This document shows, in pieces, positions 46,230-56,684 of a DNA stretch of 64,000 bases. Origin of the DNA: Pyrrhosoma nymphula. Its lineage: Eukaryota > Arthropoda > Insecta > Odonata > Coenagrionidae. Position 1 is the stretch's first letter, and each line of letters opens with the position of its first letter. The position numbers and the translations under genes are program-made. Where the stretch lies: assembly GCA_963573305.1 (NCBI GenBank), contig OY754331.1:12744868-12808867 (forward strand), given 5' to 3'. The notes under the pieces are model-generated. The model was not told the DNA's origin. It worked only from the letters and a program-made list of their open reading frames with translations, and did no database searches.

Positions 46230-48030
46230 ATGATCGGGGAAGATGGATGCTGTTTCGATCTACACGACTCACCTAGAAATATTATATAGTAGCACAAATA
46301 GAAACAGAGGGAAATACTACTTCATAGCTTGATCATTAACCTACTTCAATCATCAATGAGTCATTAGTTAAAGTAGAAGTCAGGCGTAATTGAGCCAAAC
46401 CACCGCAGATGATGTGAAACAAAAGTTCTTGATAATTTGTGAAAACATGTTTTGATTTGAATTTAGCTTTGACCTCAAAGTTTTGGAAAATTAATATTTA
46501 AGATTCTTCTTGTGACATCTAAAAGTTTTCCTTGAAGTTCCATAGTGTAAGGCCAAAATTATTTCGATTATTTATCTAAAGCTTTGCATTGTACTTTTCT
46601 TGAAGTTACGAAGTACATAACGTATAATCTTTTTTTTTTAATGAGTGACTATGAGCAATTTTTACTGGAATGCTTTTTTATCAGATTTAAAAAAAATATG
46701 TATATCATTTCATATTCTCTGCCTCCATAATTTCTGTCTATCTAGTTATACCTACAGAGTTCATTACTTTCTATTTAGCTGACATGAAGAAAAGGCGCTA
46801 ATTCTGCCAACATTTATATTTAGTCATTATACTATTTGATAGAGTAATTAGAATAAATACCAGTATATTTTATTCTCTAGAATTCAGCCACCAGAAACGA
46901 GTCAGGAAAAAAAGGTTTTATGTAGCCTCCACGTTGCTCGTATGCTAAAAAGCGATAATAATGTTTGCCCCATTGTAAATAGACGAAGATAAATTTCAAG
47001 TATTGTCTACTTAATGTACGTCATTTTCATTTAAGTCTGCATTAACAATCATTACGAAAAATGAGGAAATCTTCCGTAAAAACCGTAGAGCAAATAAAGA
47101 ATAATATACATAAAAATAAAAATAAAAATCATCAAATTTAAGCAGAGGTTTTGCATATTTTTGGGTTTTGTGTCTCTAACAAGGAGTGTGAAGTCAAAGC
47201 AGTACAGATTTAGTGGGCGTAACCCGCTGCGGAGATACGCGAATACGTATACGAAATTCACTTTGAAAAAAATTAATCCACAGGACTGCCGTTCCATCCC
47301 AAATACATCATCATGATTTTTGAAAGCATTTTGGTGCCAACGTTTGGGGTTTAGGTTCGGATGTCATTGCTGGCGAATGATGCCCTCTCTGGGTGTTTCG
47401 CGCATTTAGGAGTGTAGACTTGAGTTCATCGTCATACGTGTTCAAATGGAAATGAAAAGAGAATGAACCGCTTTTTAAGTTAGCGATGTGGACTCTCACA
47501 TGCGAGTATGTGCATCAGTTGACATTTTTCATTGAAACCCTTGTCCCTGCTTGAGTACCATGTGGTGCTAACTAAAGTTGCGTCAAGTACCTGGCACCGC
47601 AAACAGGATTTAAAGGCAACCTTGCAACTCCCTCCAAATGTTCATCTATTATCAAGATACCCGCCAATCCTTGACGGCGCAAATGGATTAATTAAGCTGC
47701 CAGTTGCCTCTTAATGAATGATGAAGGAATAAGAAGCCATGAGAAAGAAGATGTGGAAAACGGTATACCGAAGGAAAATGAGAGTTACGCGGTACTATTA
47801 TAAGGAAACGGTATTTCTTGATTATGCTCGCAAATTCAGTTAATTCTCCTGCTCCTTCCCTTTTTGTCTTTCGTTCATCACTCCGTCAGCATCATCAAAC
47901 AAGCCTTTAATCCGCTTGCCACACACATGGGAAGCTGCATACCGTGGGTCTTCGCGTCCTCCACCCTGGCGGTTGGTAAACTGAGACCCCCGCTATCACC
48001 GCAACTCCAAATATCCACCTTCCACGTCAT
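46230..48030. other. AT-rich non-coding stretch
   Basis: No gene recognised. Poly-T and AT-rich tracts around 46620-46700; otherwise featureless. Confidence 0.45.
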
Positions 48031-48039
48031 GCCCTCCCA

Positions 48040-48315
48040 GTCAGACATTACGCCACCTTTCTCCTTCCATCTCCCTCCGTTCAAAGCAGCAACCTCTGCA
48101 CGCTCTTCTTCCTTGCCTCTTCGTTTTACACATCCGTCTATCTTCAGCCGTGGAGTGTAAGCGTATCACACCACCTGCGACAGATCGCATGCGAAAAACC
48201 CACTAAACATCTGCTCCTCCCACCCTCAATTACACCCCTTCTCCCCCCCCCTCCCTGTCCCCACTTCCTCCAACCTTGCCTCGTGAGGCCGTAGGGGGAA
48301 CTTTCCTTCTACCCC
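48040..48315 (-). repeat. Pyrimidine-rich island
   Basis: C/T-rich on the plus strand with CTTCTCCCCCCCCCTCCCTG near 48239. Mirror orientation of the G/A islands. Confidence 0.5.
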
Positions 48316-48414
48316 ATCTCCAACCTGTCTCTCGGGCCGAATCTATAAATTACATCGACGCAATACTCTTCGAGTCACTGAAATGGTGTGTGGCTTGGAG
48401 CGTTAGGACATTGT

Positions 48415-49025
48415 TGGTAGTCATCAATCCGAAGATTGGTTTGCTGCAGCTCTCCGCTCCATTCCCCAGTTATAGGTGTAGCAAAACTTGGAGGCACTCG
48501 CTTGTACAGAGAATGAGGTCAGGGAGAGGAAAGCATACAAGAGAGGAAGAATGATGACGTTTAGGTTCTCTCTGAAGGTCCCCACCTGAGCCCTGCGGTA
48601 CCTCTGACCGCTCTTCAACGCTTAATTCGTCCTGTGGAACTTGATGGCTCTCCGCTGTGGAGTGCCATCAAGTTTCGCTACACCTACACCGTCGTTTCAT
48701 TCCAACATTAGGCTTTGCATTGACGTCATTCATAAATTGCCTTATGTGTTCCATCCTTGGCCTTCCTTGGTTATTCATCCTATTCATTTCTTCCTTCATT
48801 AATGTTTTGAAGAATCTGGTGTGTGGCAAATTTTGTCTAATATGCAATTCTCTCTTATTTTTAAAGACATTTCATCAAACATATTTTCTCCCATACTCTC
48901 GTAGGATCTCTTGATTGTCAATTCTCTCCGTTTCTTTAATTATATGTGTATATTGACACATTTTCATTTCTTTTCAAGTTTTCCGATTTACAGCTGTCTT
49001 GTCCAAGAATTACTGCCAAGCAGTA
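48415..49025 (-). pseudogene. LINE ORF2 C-terminal and 3' UTR remnant
   Basis: The segment GTCATCAATCCGAAGATTGG, TTTGCTGCAGCTCTCCGCTC (48420-48460 plus strand) is a recurring arthropod LINE 3' UTR motif of the type GTCATCAGxC-x-GAxTGGTTTGATGCAGCTCTCC. To its right, the minus strand at about 48960-48700 reads RELHIRQNLPHTRFFKTLMK, then NNQGRPRMEHIRQFMNDV, resembling the terminal R-x-L-x-x-IGH ... G-R-P-R-x-x-x-x-x-x-x-M block of RTE/R4-like elements. The frame is broken in places. Confidence 0.5.
48637..48676. repeat. Near-perfect hairpin in LINE remnant
   Basis: AACTTGATGGC-T-CTCC and GGAG-T-GCCATCAAGTT pair over 15 of 16 positions (one T-T mismatch) around the loop GCTGT. It lies at the junction between the 3' UTR motif and the coding remnant. 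Confidence 0.75.
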
Positions 49026-49029
49026 TCTC

Positions 49030-49885
49030 GCTCAAAATGTATGGTTTACTTTAGGACATGAGCCATACAAAGGAAGAGTATAGTAAAACGGAATCGTAGA
49101 AGGAAAGTAATGATTAATGTGGTGCGCGTTGGTGGAATCGGTCTATGAATCTGCTTTCGTGGTTGACGAGAATGGTGCGTGAGAATATGGACTTCTTCCA
49201 CCTACCTGTTTGGCAGTGTTTTTCTTTGTTTATATTTCTTGGTCTGTCTTTTTGTGTCGCTTTTGTTTGTCCTACAGATGTGGTGCGAGGATAACATCTA
49301 ATCGTCTGGCTTTAAACTTGCAAGATGTGATTTTTACATTTGTATGAGCCAGGAGTGTAAGCTCTGAAGTCTAATATTTTTCCCTATTCCGTTGCAGCGG
49401 TATTTTTTATCAAAAGGTCGATTTTTCTTTCGTGTTTTGTTGAGCTAACTGATGTTGGGTACTTGGCTCGTGGAATGCTTAAAAATAAAAAAATAGAGTT
49501 GCGAAGCATCTTCCTTTTAATCTTTTGCCTGACGACCCTCCAAATATTTGCTTGGTAAAAACATTACCACGATTTAAGAGTGTGCGTCTCCAGGTGTTAG
49601 ATCACCAGCCGTGAAATGGTCTGGGAAAAGATAATTAATAATAGTTGACAGAAGGAGTGAAAAGTTTTCCATTTTCTCGTTTTAATCTGTATCAGCGTGG
49701 ATGTAGCTAGGGCCTATATTTATACCATACTCGTAAACCTAGAGTGCACTTAATTTCTCCTTAAGTCTGTGATGGGTCTTACATGGGCCCCCTTTTAGCG
49801 GTGTGTTATAATTTCCGTTCGCTCATAGTTGCTATTATTGAAATGCGTGGAATTTCTTCGAGTTTCTTTAAATGAAGACTAAAAC
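49030..49885. other. Non-coding stretch
   Basis: No gene recognised. Confidence 0.4.
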
Positions 49886-49894
49886 GTACGGGCT

Positions 49895-49985
49895 TTATTA
49901 CCTCAGGGCTTATAGCAGTGGCCTCGTAAACCGAAGGCTGACAGTTCAACTCTCACCGGTGGCATAATGCTTGTGGCCTTTTAGT
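49895..49985 (+). mobile_element. Possible tRNA-derived SINE head
   Basis: TATAGCAGTGGCCTCGTAAA resembles box A and ACAGTTCAACTCTCACC resembles box B at tRNA-like spacing, followed by GGTGGCATAATGCTTGTGGC. Only one copy is seen. Confidence 0.45.
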
Positions 49986-50038
49986 ATAGGGGTATGATTT
50001 AAGCTTCGGATGCGAGATGTCCTGATTATAAATTCCAG

Positions 50039-50070
<32 letters not shown>

Positions 50071-50071
50071 T
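50039..50071. repeat. (AC)n(AT)n compound microsatellite
   Basis: About six AC units followed by about ten AT units; it directly abuts the long palindrome. Confidence 0.9.
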
Positions 50072-50198
50072 TACGGGACGTTTCGACGGTCAGGCCGTCA
50101 TCGTCGGCGACAAGAGACTAACTAGTTCCTACTAACTAGGAACTAGTTAGTCTATTGTCGCCGACGATTACGGCCTGACCGTCAAAATGTCCCGTAAA
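50070..50198. repeat. 62-bp-arm palindrome with PLE/hammerhead-like motif
   Basis: The left arm (50070-50131) and right arm (50137-50198) are complementary at nearly all positions, with the 5-nt loop CTAAC. Each arm, read outward from the centre (left arm on the minus strand, right arm on the plus strand), gives GTCGCCGACGATGACGGCCT then GACCGTCGAAACGTCCCG (right arm: GATTACGG..., GTCAAAATG). That is a CTGATGA-like core (CCGACGA), a 5-bp stem GACGG/CCGTC, then GAAAC. This is the arrangement of hammerhead ribozyme motifs known from Penelope-like-element ends, although core positions have decayed. Confidence 0.75.
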
Positions 50199-50291
50199 TT
50201 ATTTTGCGAGTGTCCTTTTAATTTCCATGTGCCTGTGTTTTAAAACTATATTTGTTTGTTTAATCGCCGAGTGCGTTTTCTGAGAATATAC

Positions 50292-50307
50292 TATATATAT
50301 ATATATA
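50292..50307. repeat. (TA)n microsatellite at LINE truncation point
   Basis: About eight TA units end exactly where LINE-derived sequence starts. Confidence 0.9.
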
Positions 50308-50310
50308 GGC

Positions 50311-50625
50311 TGGCTGCGCGCTAGGCTTAGATTACTTGAGCAATTGAGAATAGATATCTTTCAGAGCGACACGGAGAACATTATATTAGAACCCCACTAT
50401 ATTTCCAGGTCCGACAGAAACGATAAATTAAGAGAGATATTTTGCCGAACGGATAGGTATGGGAATTCGTTTTTCCCCCGAACAATAAGGGACTTTAATA
50501 AATGCAAGGCGTAATTTCATAGAGCGTTTCCTTTTTATATGTAAACGGCTGGTGTCCTAACACCCCCCGCCACACGCCTATTGAGGCGGCTTGCGGGGTA
50601 GTATGTAGATGTAGATGTAGATATA
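50311..50625 (+). pseudogene. CR1-like LINE 3' end, copy at 50 kb
   Basis: An uninterrupted 67-codon frame (50311-50511, stop TAA 50512-50514) encodes LRARLRLLEQLRIDIFQ, then EPHYISRSDRNDKLREIF and SFFPRTIRDFNKCKA. It differs from the 37-kb copy by only a few residues. The 3' UTR shares CTGGTGTCCTAACACCCCCC and GGCTTGCGGGGTAGTATG, and ends in GTAGATGTAGATGTAGAT units. High similarity between the two copies suggests relatively recent activity of this family. Confidence 0.85.
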
Positions 50626-50689
50626 GTTCTCACTCTTCCAAATCCGTCTTAGAAGATTTGGTGCTCATGTGATACTCAGCCCCTTTCTC

Positions 50690-51150
50690 CCCTTCTCACT
50701 TTAAGAGGATCCCCCTGCCACACCGTAACTTTCCCTTCCACCACCCGTCGTCCTCACACCTCCGTTACCCTGGCGGTCTGGTACCCCTGCTCCGCTCATC
50801 TCTTCTCTGTTCTCCCTGGTTCTCTATAGGTGCTCTGACAGCCAAGCGCTGGTAAATGAAGTAGAGAGAGTGAGATAGGAGGAGTCCTTGTTGTTTCGCC
50901 GGTTGGTTCAGGAACGTGGGTGAGTGAAGGAGAAGGAAAGAGAATAGGAGAAGGAGGAGAGAGAGGGTGTGTGTAGTGATGGAAGCAGACGGATGCGGGG
51001 AACGTGGTGCGGTAGCAGCACGGGGAAGTCATGTTGGAAGTGGGGTGGGCGAGGGTACTTTGTTACGTCACCCCGGGGAGGGGGGGGGGGAGACCGTCTC
51101 ATTCTACTTCCCGTCGACTCGCGATGAGGAAGCAGGCCGAGGGAGATAAC
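50690..51150. repeat. Pyrimidine-rich then purine-rich island pair
   Basis: 50690-50815 is C/T-rich and 50850-51150 is G/A-rich on the plus strand, including a run of about 10 G near 51080 and moderate CpG. Together they form an asymmetric switch point. Frames are low-complexity. Confidence 0.5.
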
Positions 51151-51154
51151 ACAT

Positions 51155-53075
51155 GTCCCTGTCGTTGCGATCACAAGAATCCCATGGTCAGGCTCGTAAA
51201 ATTAGGGGCATAAAAACGTTATATTTTAAATGTTCCACCCGAGAAAATGTTAACCTCGGCTCGTATTACAACGATAATATTGCCGTCAGTGATAGTGGTC
51301 ATAAGCAGGAGTGGGAACGTTTTTGACACATGCTGTGAATACCAAAGGCTTGCTCTGTTAAAAAATACATGTATTTAAAAATCTGCAACATTTTTCTTTC
51401 TTATGGAGAAGATATAAGAAGAAAAATCTAAAAGGCTTAATGGATTTTGTTTTGCTAACATCAATGCATACCCTGCGTTCTTTATATTATAACGCATGAA
51501 GGGACTGACTGACTATGACTGAACAGCCAAGTAAACCTCTCGGGCAACCTTCAAATAGCAGCAATGAAATCAACTTACTAAGGGAGAATCAGATGCAATC
51601 CATGAGTGTTTTCACCTCATCGGGATAGAAGAGCAAGTATTAAGAACAAAAGAATAAAAAAACGTCAAAAAGCAAAATTGAAATTAATAATATGATTCAA
51701 TCGGATGGTAGAGACTATATGTAAAGTATTTTATGGAGGAAAAATCAAGGGAGGTAGAGTAATGATGAGGTCAACTATCTATGAAATATTAGAATGCACT
51801 AGATGCATAGGGCAATGTTTTTATTTGAATTTTAAATGCACGGAAGTGCCAGATCATGCTTGATTTTATCAATTCAACGTATCCCCATAGTTTTCTGTGT
51901 TCCTATTGGTTGCCAAGTGACGGACCGGACGGATATGTTAAACGGGGTGATGGAAGGGTTTTAGTTGGGGCGAGAAGAACTGAAGATGATAAAGAGCGTA
52001 TTGAAGAGTCAAAGGCCGGCGGTGGTGGGGTGGGAGGAGAGAGGGAAGGAAATACTAGGGATTTAGTGCATTCCTATGATTTGAAGGTCGAATATGAGGA
52101 TTCTTATGATGAGGGATTTAATAAACTTAGAGCAGTGTGACTGTCTTCTTTCTTCTTGCATACTAAAGTCTAAATGCTAATTATCATTTGAAAATATGTG
52201 GTTTGAGAATAAACTACACAACGTGAAAAATTAGACGTAATCATAAGGTATTAGTACTATGGCGCTGTCGGCTTTATCGCGTGATGAAATCTTCAGGTTT
52301 CTATTTCGTCAAACACGTGACGTCTCCAGGTACCTAGAGGTGCCACTTTAGTTGACTATACCGGCAGTACCAAAGTTAAACCTAAACACATTACTTAAAA
52401 TGTGTGTAACTATATCGGGTCTAGGACTGCTTGAATGTTGATCAGGAAATACCTGGAGTATAAAAGGAATATAATGTATGGTCAATGAAATGTTTCGTGA
52501 AAGCCCTACGGTGGCTAAGGAGAGCTAAGGAGAGTGTGTACTTGAACAAAATAATATACATATGAGGAATCCAAGGTGTGCTACTGGAATACCAGTATCA
52601 TAGAAGAAGAGTATCATATTGCAACATGGGGTCAAAATCTAAATTTAAAAACCACTAGAAGAGTCACAGCAAGGGCGTGCGATAGTGATAGGACAGTAGG
52701 CACCCGAAAAAGGAAGAGGATAAGGAAAAGATATTTGGAAAGGAGTAGGACAAAAAGTAAAATGGCTTCTGTAGAGTCTTACTAAGCCTCGCTACTTTAT
52801 TTTTTCCGTTAACTTTCCAAGAGGATAAGGAATTCTCGTACATATCTGAAGCGTGTCCACATTTGTAGCTCGTTTAGTTTGCCACTTTTTTCTCTCCTTA
52901 ATTTAAATTTCGTTTTGCACAAATTATATCTTTCATGAAATGAAGATTAGGTGACGTAACTTTTGGAACTAACTCATACCGAGGAAAAAAAGTACTTGTT
53001 AATTTTCCATACATTAATTGCTGGTAAACTGACCGTTTTCGATAATTAACATGCATATCAAAGGTCAAGTGAATG
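51155..53075. other. AT-rich non-coding stretch
   Basis: No gene recognised. Plus-strand frames at 51856-52140 (94 codons, Gly-rich centre, acidic C-terminus) and 52576-52785 (69 codons, Arg/Lys-rich) match nothing known. Confidence 0.4.
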
Positions 53076-53079
53076 AAAT

Positions 53080-53715
53080 TCATTCATCATCATCATCATT
53101 AGTTGTTAAATCCTGAGATCGCATGACTGCAGCACTCCATCCTTACCTATCCAATGCTAGATCCCTTACTCCCTGGAAGTTCTTCTCATATATTTTCTTC
53201 TATATTTCGTCTATGTATATATTGGCCCTTAGTATTCCTACTGGGACTTTTTACTCTAGTTTTCCTTCAATTATATTCTCCACAAACCGATTTTACATCA
53301 GGGTTTGTGCTTAACCAATTACTAATAACTCTGGTTCTTCTATTTCGTATAGTGTTTCATATGGTCCTTTCCTCTTCTACTCTTCTGTATACTTCTTCCA
53401 TTCTTATTTATCCGTCCATTTATACTTCAGTCTCCTCTAACACCAAGTTTTGAATGCCACAAATGTTTTCTAGTTGGATTTTTTAATTTTCCATTTTTCC
53501 ATTCCATAATATGAAATCATTGGTGCTCCACACCATTGATTTCATATCGTGTTTCTTCGTTCGTATTTCTATCTTCTTTGAATGCATTAGTTGCTTTTTC
53601 ATCGTTTCAAGCGCTTTCCTAGCTTGAGCTATTCTACTCTTGATATCTGTTGCACTTCTTCCGTCCCACGTGATGGTATTCCTGGGTAGTTAAAGGAAAC
53701 TACTTGCGCTGATTC
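53080..53715 (-). pseudogene. LINE ORF2 C-terminus with ATG-repeat tail
   Basis: The minus strand from about 53715 to 53100 reads, across frames, APMISYYGMEKW, FVAFKTWC, RRLKYKWTDK, then ENIIEGKLE, GILRANIYIDEI, KIYEKNFQGVRDLALDR. It matches the block after the reverse-transcriptase domain of RTE/R4-like LINEs (F-x-x-WC-x-RR-x4-WTD-x ... EG-K-x-E-G-x-R-x-x-G-x-x-R ... ELxxLAxDRxxW). The element ends in a short ATGATGATGATG tail (53086-53100), a known style for RTE-type 3' termini. Frameshifts and several stops are present. The plus-strand frame at 53154-53453 is its shadow. Confidence 0.75.
53086..53101. repeat. (CAT)n microsatellite, LINE tail
   Basis: Five to six CAT units mark the 3' end of the minus-strand LINE remnant. 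Confidence 0.85.
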
Positions 53716-53735
53716 CATCTTCAATGATACTAATG

Positions 53736-54066
53736 TGGTAGATTCCCGTTGCCTTCCACATCGCAGTTCTCCACCTGATTCCGTGTATTTAACTCTTTCC
53801 CGTAGCTGTGGCAGTTGGTACTGCACTGATCTTCCTGATCTTCGCTATCAGCGCCTTCGTCTGAGAAAGCTACCTCACAGAAGTGCCTATAGGGAGCATG
53901 ATCTAGTGGAGACGAGTAATTTGGGCAGCACATCGGGTGTAGAAAATTATCGTTGTCTCGATCCAAATTTTGTCCATCACTATATTTTTTCAAAAGCAGG
54001 AATATATCTTCCGTCACTTGAACCTGCGACCCTCAGATTGAGAGACGAACACGCCACCCTGTGATT
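53736..54066 (-). mobile_element. tRNA-derived SINE (family C), copy 2
   Basis: Minus strand starts CAGGGTGGCGTGTTCGTCTC with GTCGCAGGTTCAAGTGACGG as box B region. The body aligns with copy 1 at 26872-27160 and ends GGAAGGCAACGGGAATCTAC. The head is better preserved than in copy 1. It lies directly beside the LINE remnant, both on the minus strand. Confidence 0.65.
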
Positions 54067-54069
54067 CCC

Positions 54070-54755
54070 CGGCCCCCATACATTCCCCCCTTGAATATTA
54101 AAGGTCCAATGGAATTCATTCCCCCCTTCAATACTATGCCATCACTTAAGGATGTTACACTTACACTGCGTGCGTCAAAACATATACTTAATTCAAATAA
54201 ATTTTTAAAATTGATTTTAAAACTCCCGCTTTCCCTGATGAAATTCGTTTCTTATTGGAAACCAAAATTAAGATAAATAATAAGCAGGTTATTCCGCGAA
54301 AATATTTTAAACAAACACTTTTACGTAATGCCAACTGCAGTGCAATTTACATTGTACCAACCCATTTTGATTTCAATTATCGTAGTAATTATCTTAACGA
54401 TTAACAACATTAAAGTGGTAATATGCGTATGCTTTATTTTTATTCGATTTTTTGGGAGTTTTCCCATTCTTGTTTGTAGTTTTCCGAGAAAATCAAGTTT
54501 AAGCTATGTGGAATATTACTATTCATCTCCGTTTTTTCAATTACTTCAATTTAACACCATGTATTTTCAAGTTCAATATCCGTGAAAAATAGCGAGGAGA
54601 GGAAGGATTTTGTTTTTGATATAAGATAGACGAAGTATTTTCCTACAAGTAGCCAGAATGTGGATGGAACGAAATTTAAGTCATTTTACGGTAGTCCCAC
54701 CTTTCTGTCTATGCTGTGTTTGACCTTAACATACCCTGAGTATCTCGTAGCACTC
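54070..54755. other. AT-rich non-coding stretch
   Basis: No gene recognised. Confidence 0.45.
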
Positions 54756-54762
54756 CCCTGAT

Positions 54763-55332
54763 TGAAATTTTCCTTCGAGAATTCCCTAGAACTTAGGGAA
54801 AAGCATGGGAAAAATTTAAAATTCCTTATAAAATGTTTTTTTCCTGAGGAATTGCCCTAAAACTCTAAGGAATGTTTTTGCTAGAACGTTTTCTTTGAGA
54901 TGATAGACTTCGGTCAGTAATTGTAGAGAAAAACACTACTTTAGGGAAAACCTTCAGGCATAGGAAAAATTGCACCAATATTAGCATAGAGCATTGTGTG
55001 CAGTGCATAGAATGAATTACTATAGACGTAGAATATATATATATTTAAAAAAATATTCTACATAGTTTTATTTATACAAAAAGAGTTTTCACAATTATTT
55101 ATAACGAGACTGACAAAATATTTCTTTATGAAAGGGATGTGCAACCATAATAAAATAATCACCTCTCACAGTGAACTACATTTGGTTTCAAACAAAATAA
55201 TCCTAAGCCATTGAAACCCACTTTCCTCAGAAATTTCCAGGGAAAATGTATTTTAGGGCAATTTTTCCCGAGGAGTATATACTCTTGGGAAAACAGGGGT
55301 TCAATTTTCTAGGGAATTTTCCGACAGGATCA
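54763..55332. mobile_element. Possible MITE with long inverted ends
   Basis: The left end (CCTTCGAGAATTCCCTAGAA, later CCTGAGGAATTGCCCTAAAA) is mirrored on the right: the reverse complement of 55332-55200 reads CCTGTCGGAAAATTCCCTAG, later CTCGGGAAAAATTGCCCTAA. Order and approximate spacing agree over about 100 bases, but with many mismatches. No coding sequence lies inside. Target-site duplications could not be identified. Confidence 0.35.
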
Positions 55333-55369
55333 ATCCGGTCCTATCAAGGGGTTAGGAGATGTGAGAAAT

Positions 55370-55745
55370 GTGTGACGAATGAGCGGAAAGTGTGGAATAG
55401 GAGGAGGAAAGAGTGGGGGAGAGAGAGAGAGAGGGGAAGGCAGGGGAATGTTTAAAGCAGCGACGCAGCGCATCGGAGTGTGATGGTTTCGTTTCTTTTT
55501 TTCTTCTGGGATGCAAGAAGGAGAGGGATGGTACGGAGGGAGAGAAGAGTGGTAGATGGCCGTTGGGACAGGGTGTGGCGGGAGGTGAGGGGGGTGGTAT
55601 GAAGGGGTTTGGTCCACTGGCAGTGGGGGGGAAGGGAGGTGAGTGACGCGAGAGGGAGAGCCGGAAATATGGGGGAGAGAGAGGGTTTTATTTTTGAAGG
55701 TAGGAAGTGGGGAGAGATGAGTGGCGAATGGAAGCTCACCCAACT
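55370..55745 (+). repeat. Purine-rich island
   Basis: G/A-rich plus strand with GAGAGAGAGAGAG (about 55420), GGGGGG and GGGAGG words. Minus-strand frames of 144 and 111 codons are Pro/Ser-rich artefacts. Confidence 0.55.
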
Positions 55746-55749
55746 CTTC

Positions 55750-56435
55750 ACTCCCTCGCACCATAAGACTAATGAACCTGTCGTCATTCCCTGCGTGTGT
55801 TACTTTGGACGTCGTGAGTGCGTAAGGCTGGTTTTATGATTCCTTGGTTAAGAATTATCTATGAAAAATAGACGATGTGGATACCCTTTACATCCGAAGC
55901 AACAATAAATGGGTGGAATGCGAATTAACCCATTACGTCTGAATTAATCTTTTTAATTGCTTGGGTATTTATGAATTTTTTTACTTATGTTTGGCCTTAA
56001 AGACGAGTTACACCGTTTTTTCAGCTAAATTATATCAAATAGGTAAAATAAAGCGGGGGGTAACACGGGGGTCATTTGGTACCGCTAGGCGTTTGAGGTA
56101 CTTCAGCCTTTCACTAGTATCCTGTGGTGTATGCAATTTCTTAGTAATTGTTATAATTGGACGTTACGAGACAGTAAGTAAATATTCATTCCTTATTCAA
56201 GCCTATTATGGATTTAACTACTTTTTTAGAAAAAAAAGCTGATACTACAAAGGTCTTTTGAATCCCAATCAATTAGTTTAAATGAGAAAGACGAAATCCT
56301 AAGCAGTGGAAATTTTGTTTTCCTAAGTGCCGCTTGCTTGAAACTGTGGTAGCATGTTTAAACGTACACATTATTCCCATACTTGCAAATATTTACCAAT
56401 TATATATTAGTTAAGCATCACTCTTTAATCTCTGT
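55750..56435. other. AT-rich non-coding stretch
   Basis: No gene recognised. Confidence 0.4.
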
Positions 56436-56440
56436 TACAA

Positions 56441-56674
56441 TTACAAGTACAAAGTACAAAACAAACGCTTTTTATCATTATTTACGTGTTCATACGCTGC
56501 ATCAATACAAGCCTTCATTTTTAGTTGACCTAAGTTAGCTGTTTCCACAAGCGAAATTATAGCTTTTTGGTCCAGGTTCTTCAGGTTGGTTGCCATGAAG
56601 CTTGAGGTATATCTGGGCAATCTCTCGTTGCAACTGCACTTGGGTAATGCTAATGCCAAATCCACTATCAACTC
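56441..56674 (-). CDS. Possible terminal coding exon (77 codons, unknown)
   Basis: The minus-strand frame is open from an AG|G splice-acceptor-like site (AG at 56676-56675) to a TAA. The frame has no ATG at its start, which fits an internal or last exon and not a single-exon gene. The product has mixed, non-repetitive composition with CSCNERLPRYTSSFM, LDQKAIISLVETANLGQLKM and KACIDAAYEHVN. The last part weakly resembles the helix after a BTB domain (pattern LK-x3-ID-x-I), but I would not assign it. The polypyrimidine tract is poor and no partner exon was found. Chance is a real alternative. Confidence 0.22.
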   Translation of the reverse strand, partial: ELIVDLALALPKCSCNERLPRYTSSFMATNLKNLDQKAIISLVETANLGQLKMKACIDAAYEHVNNDKKRLFCTLYL

Positions 56675-56684
56675 CTAATCAAGG

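Noticed and set aside
53154..53453. 99-codon plus-strand frame with membrane-like segments
   Set aside because: It is the antisense shadow of the minus-strand LINE C-terminal remnant.
55330..55764. 144-codon minus-strand frame
   Set aside because: CT-rich template and Pro/Ser-rich product.
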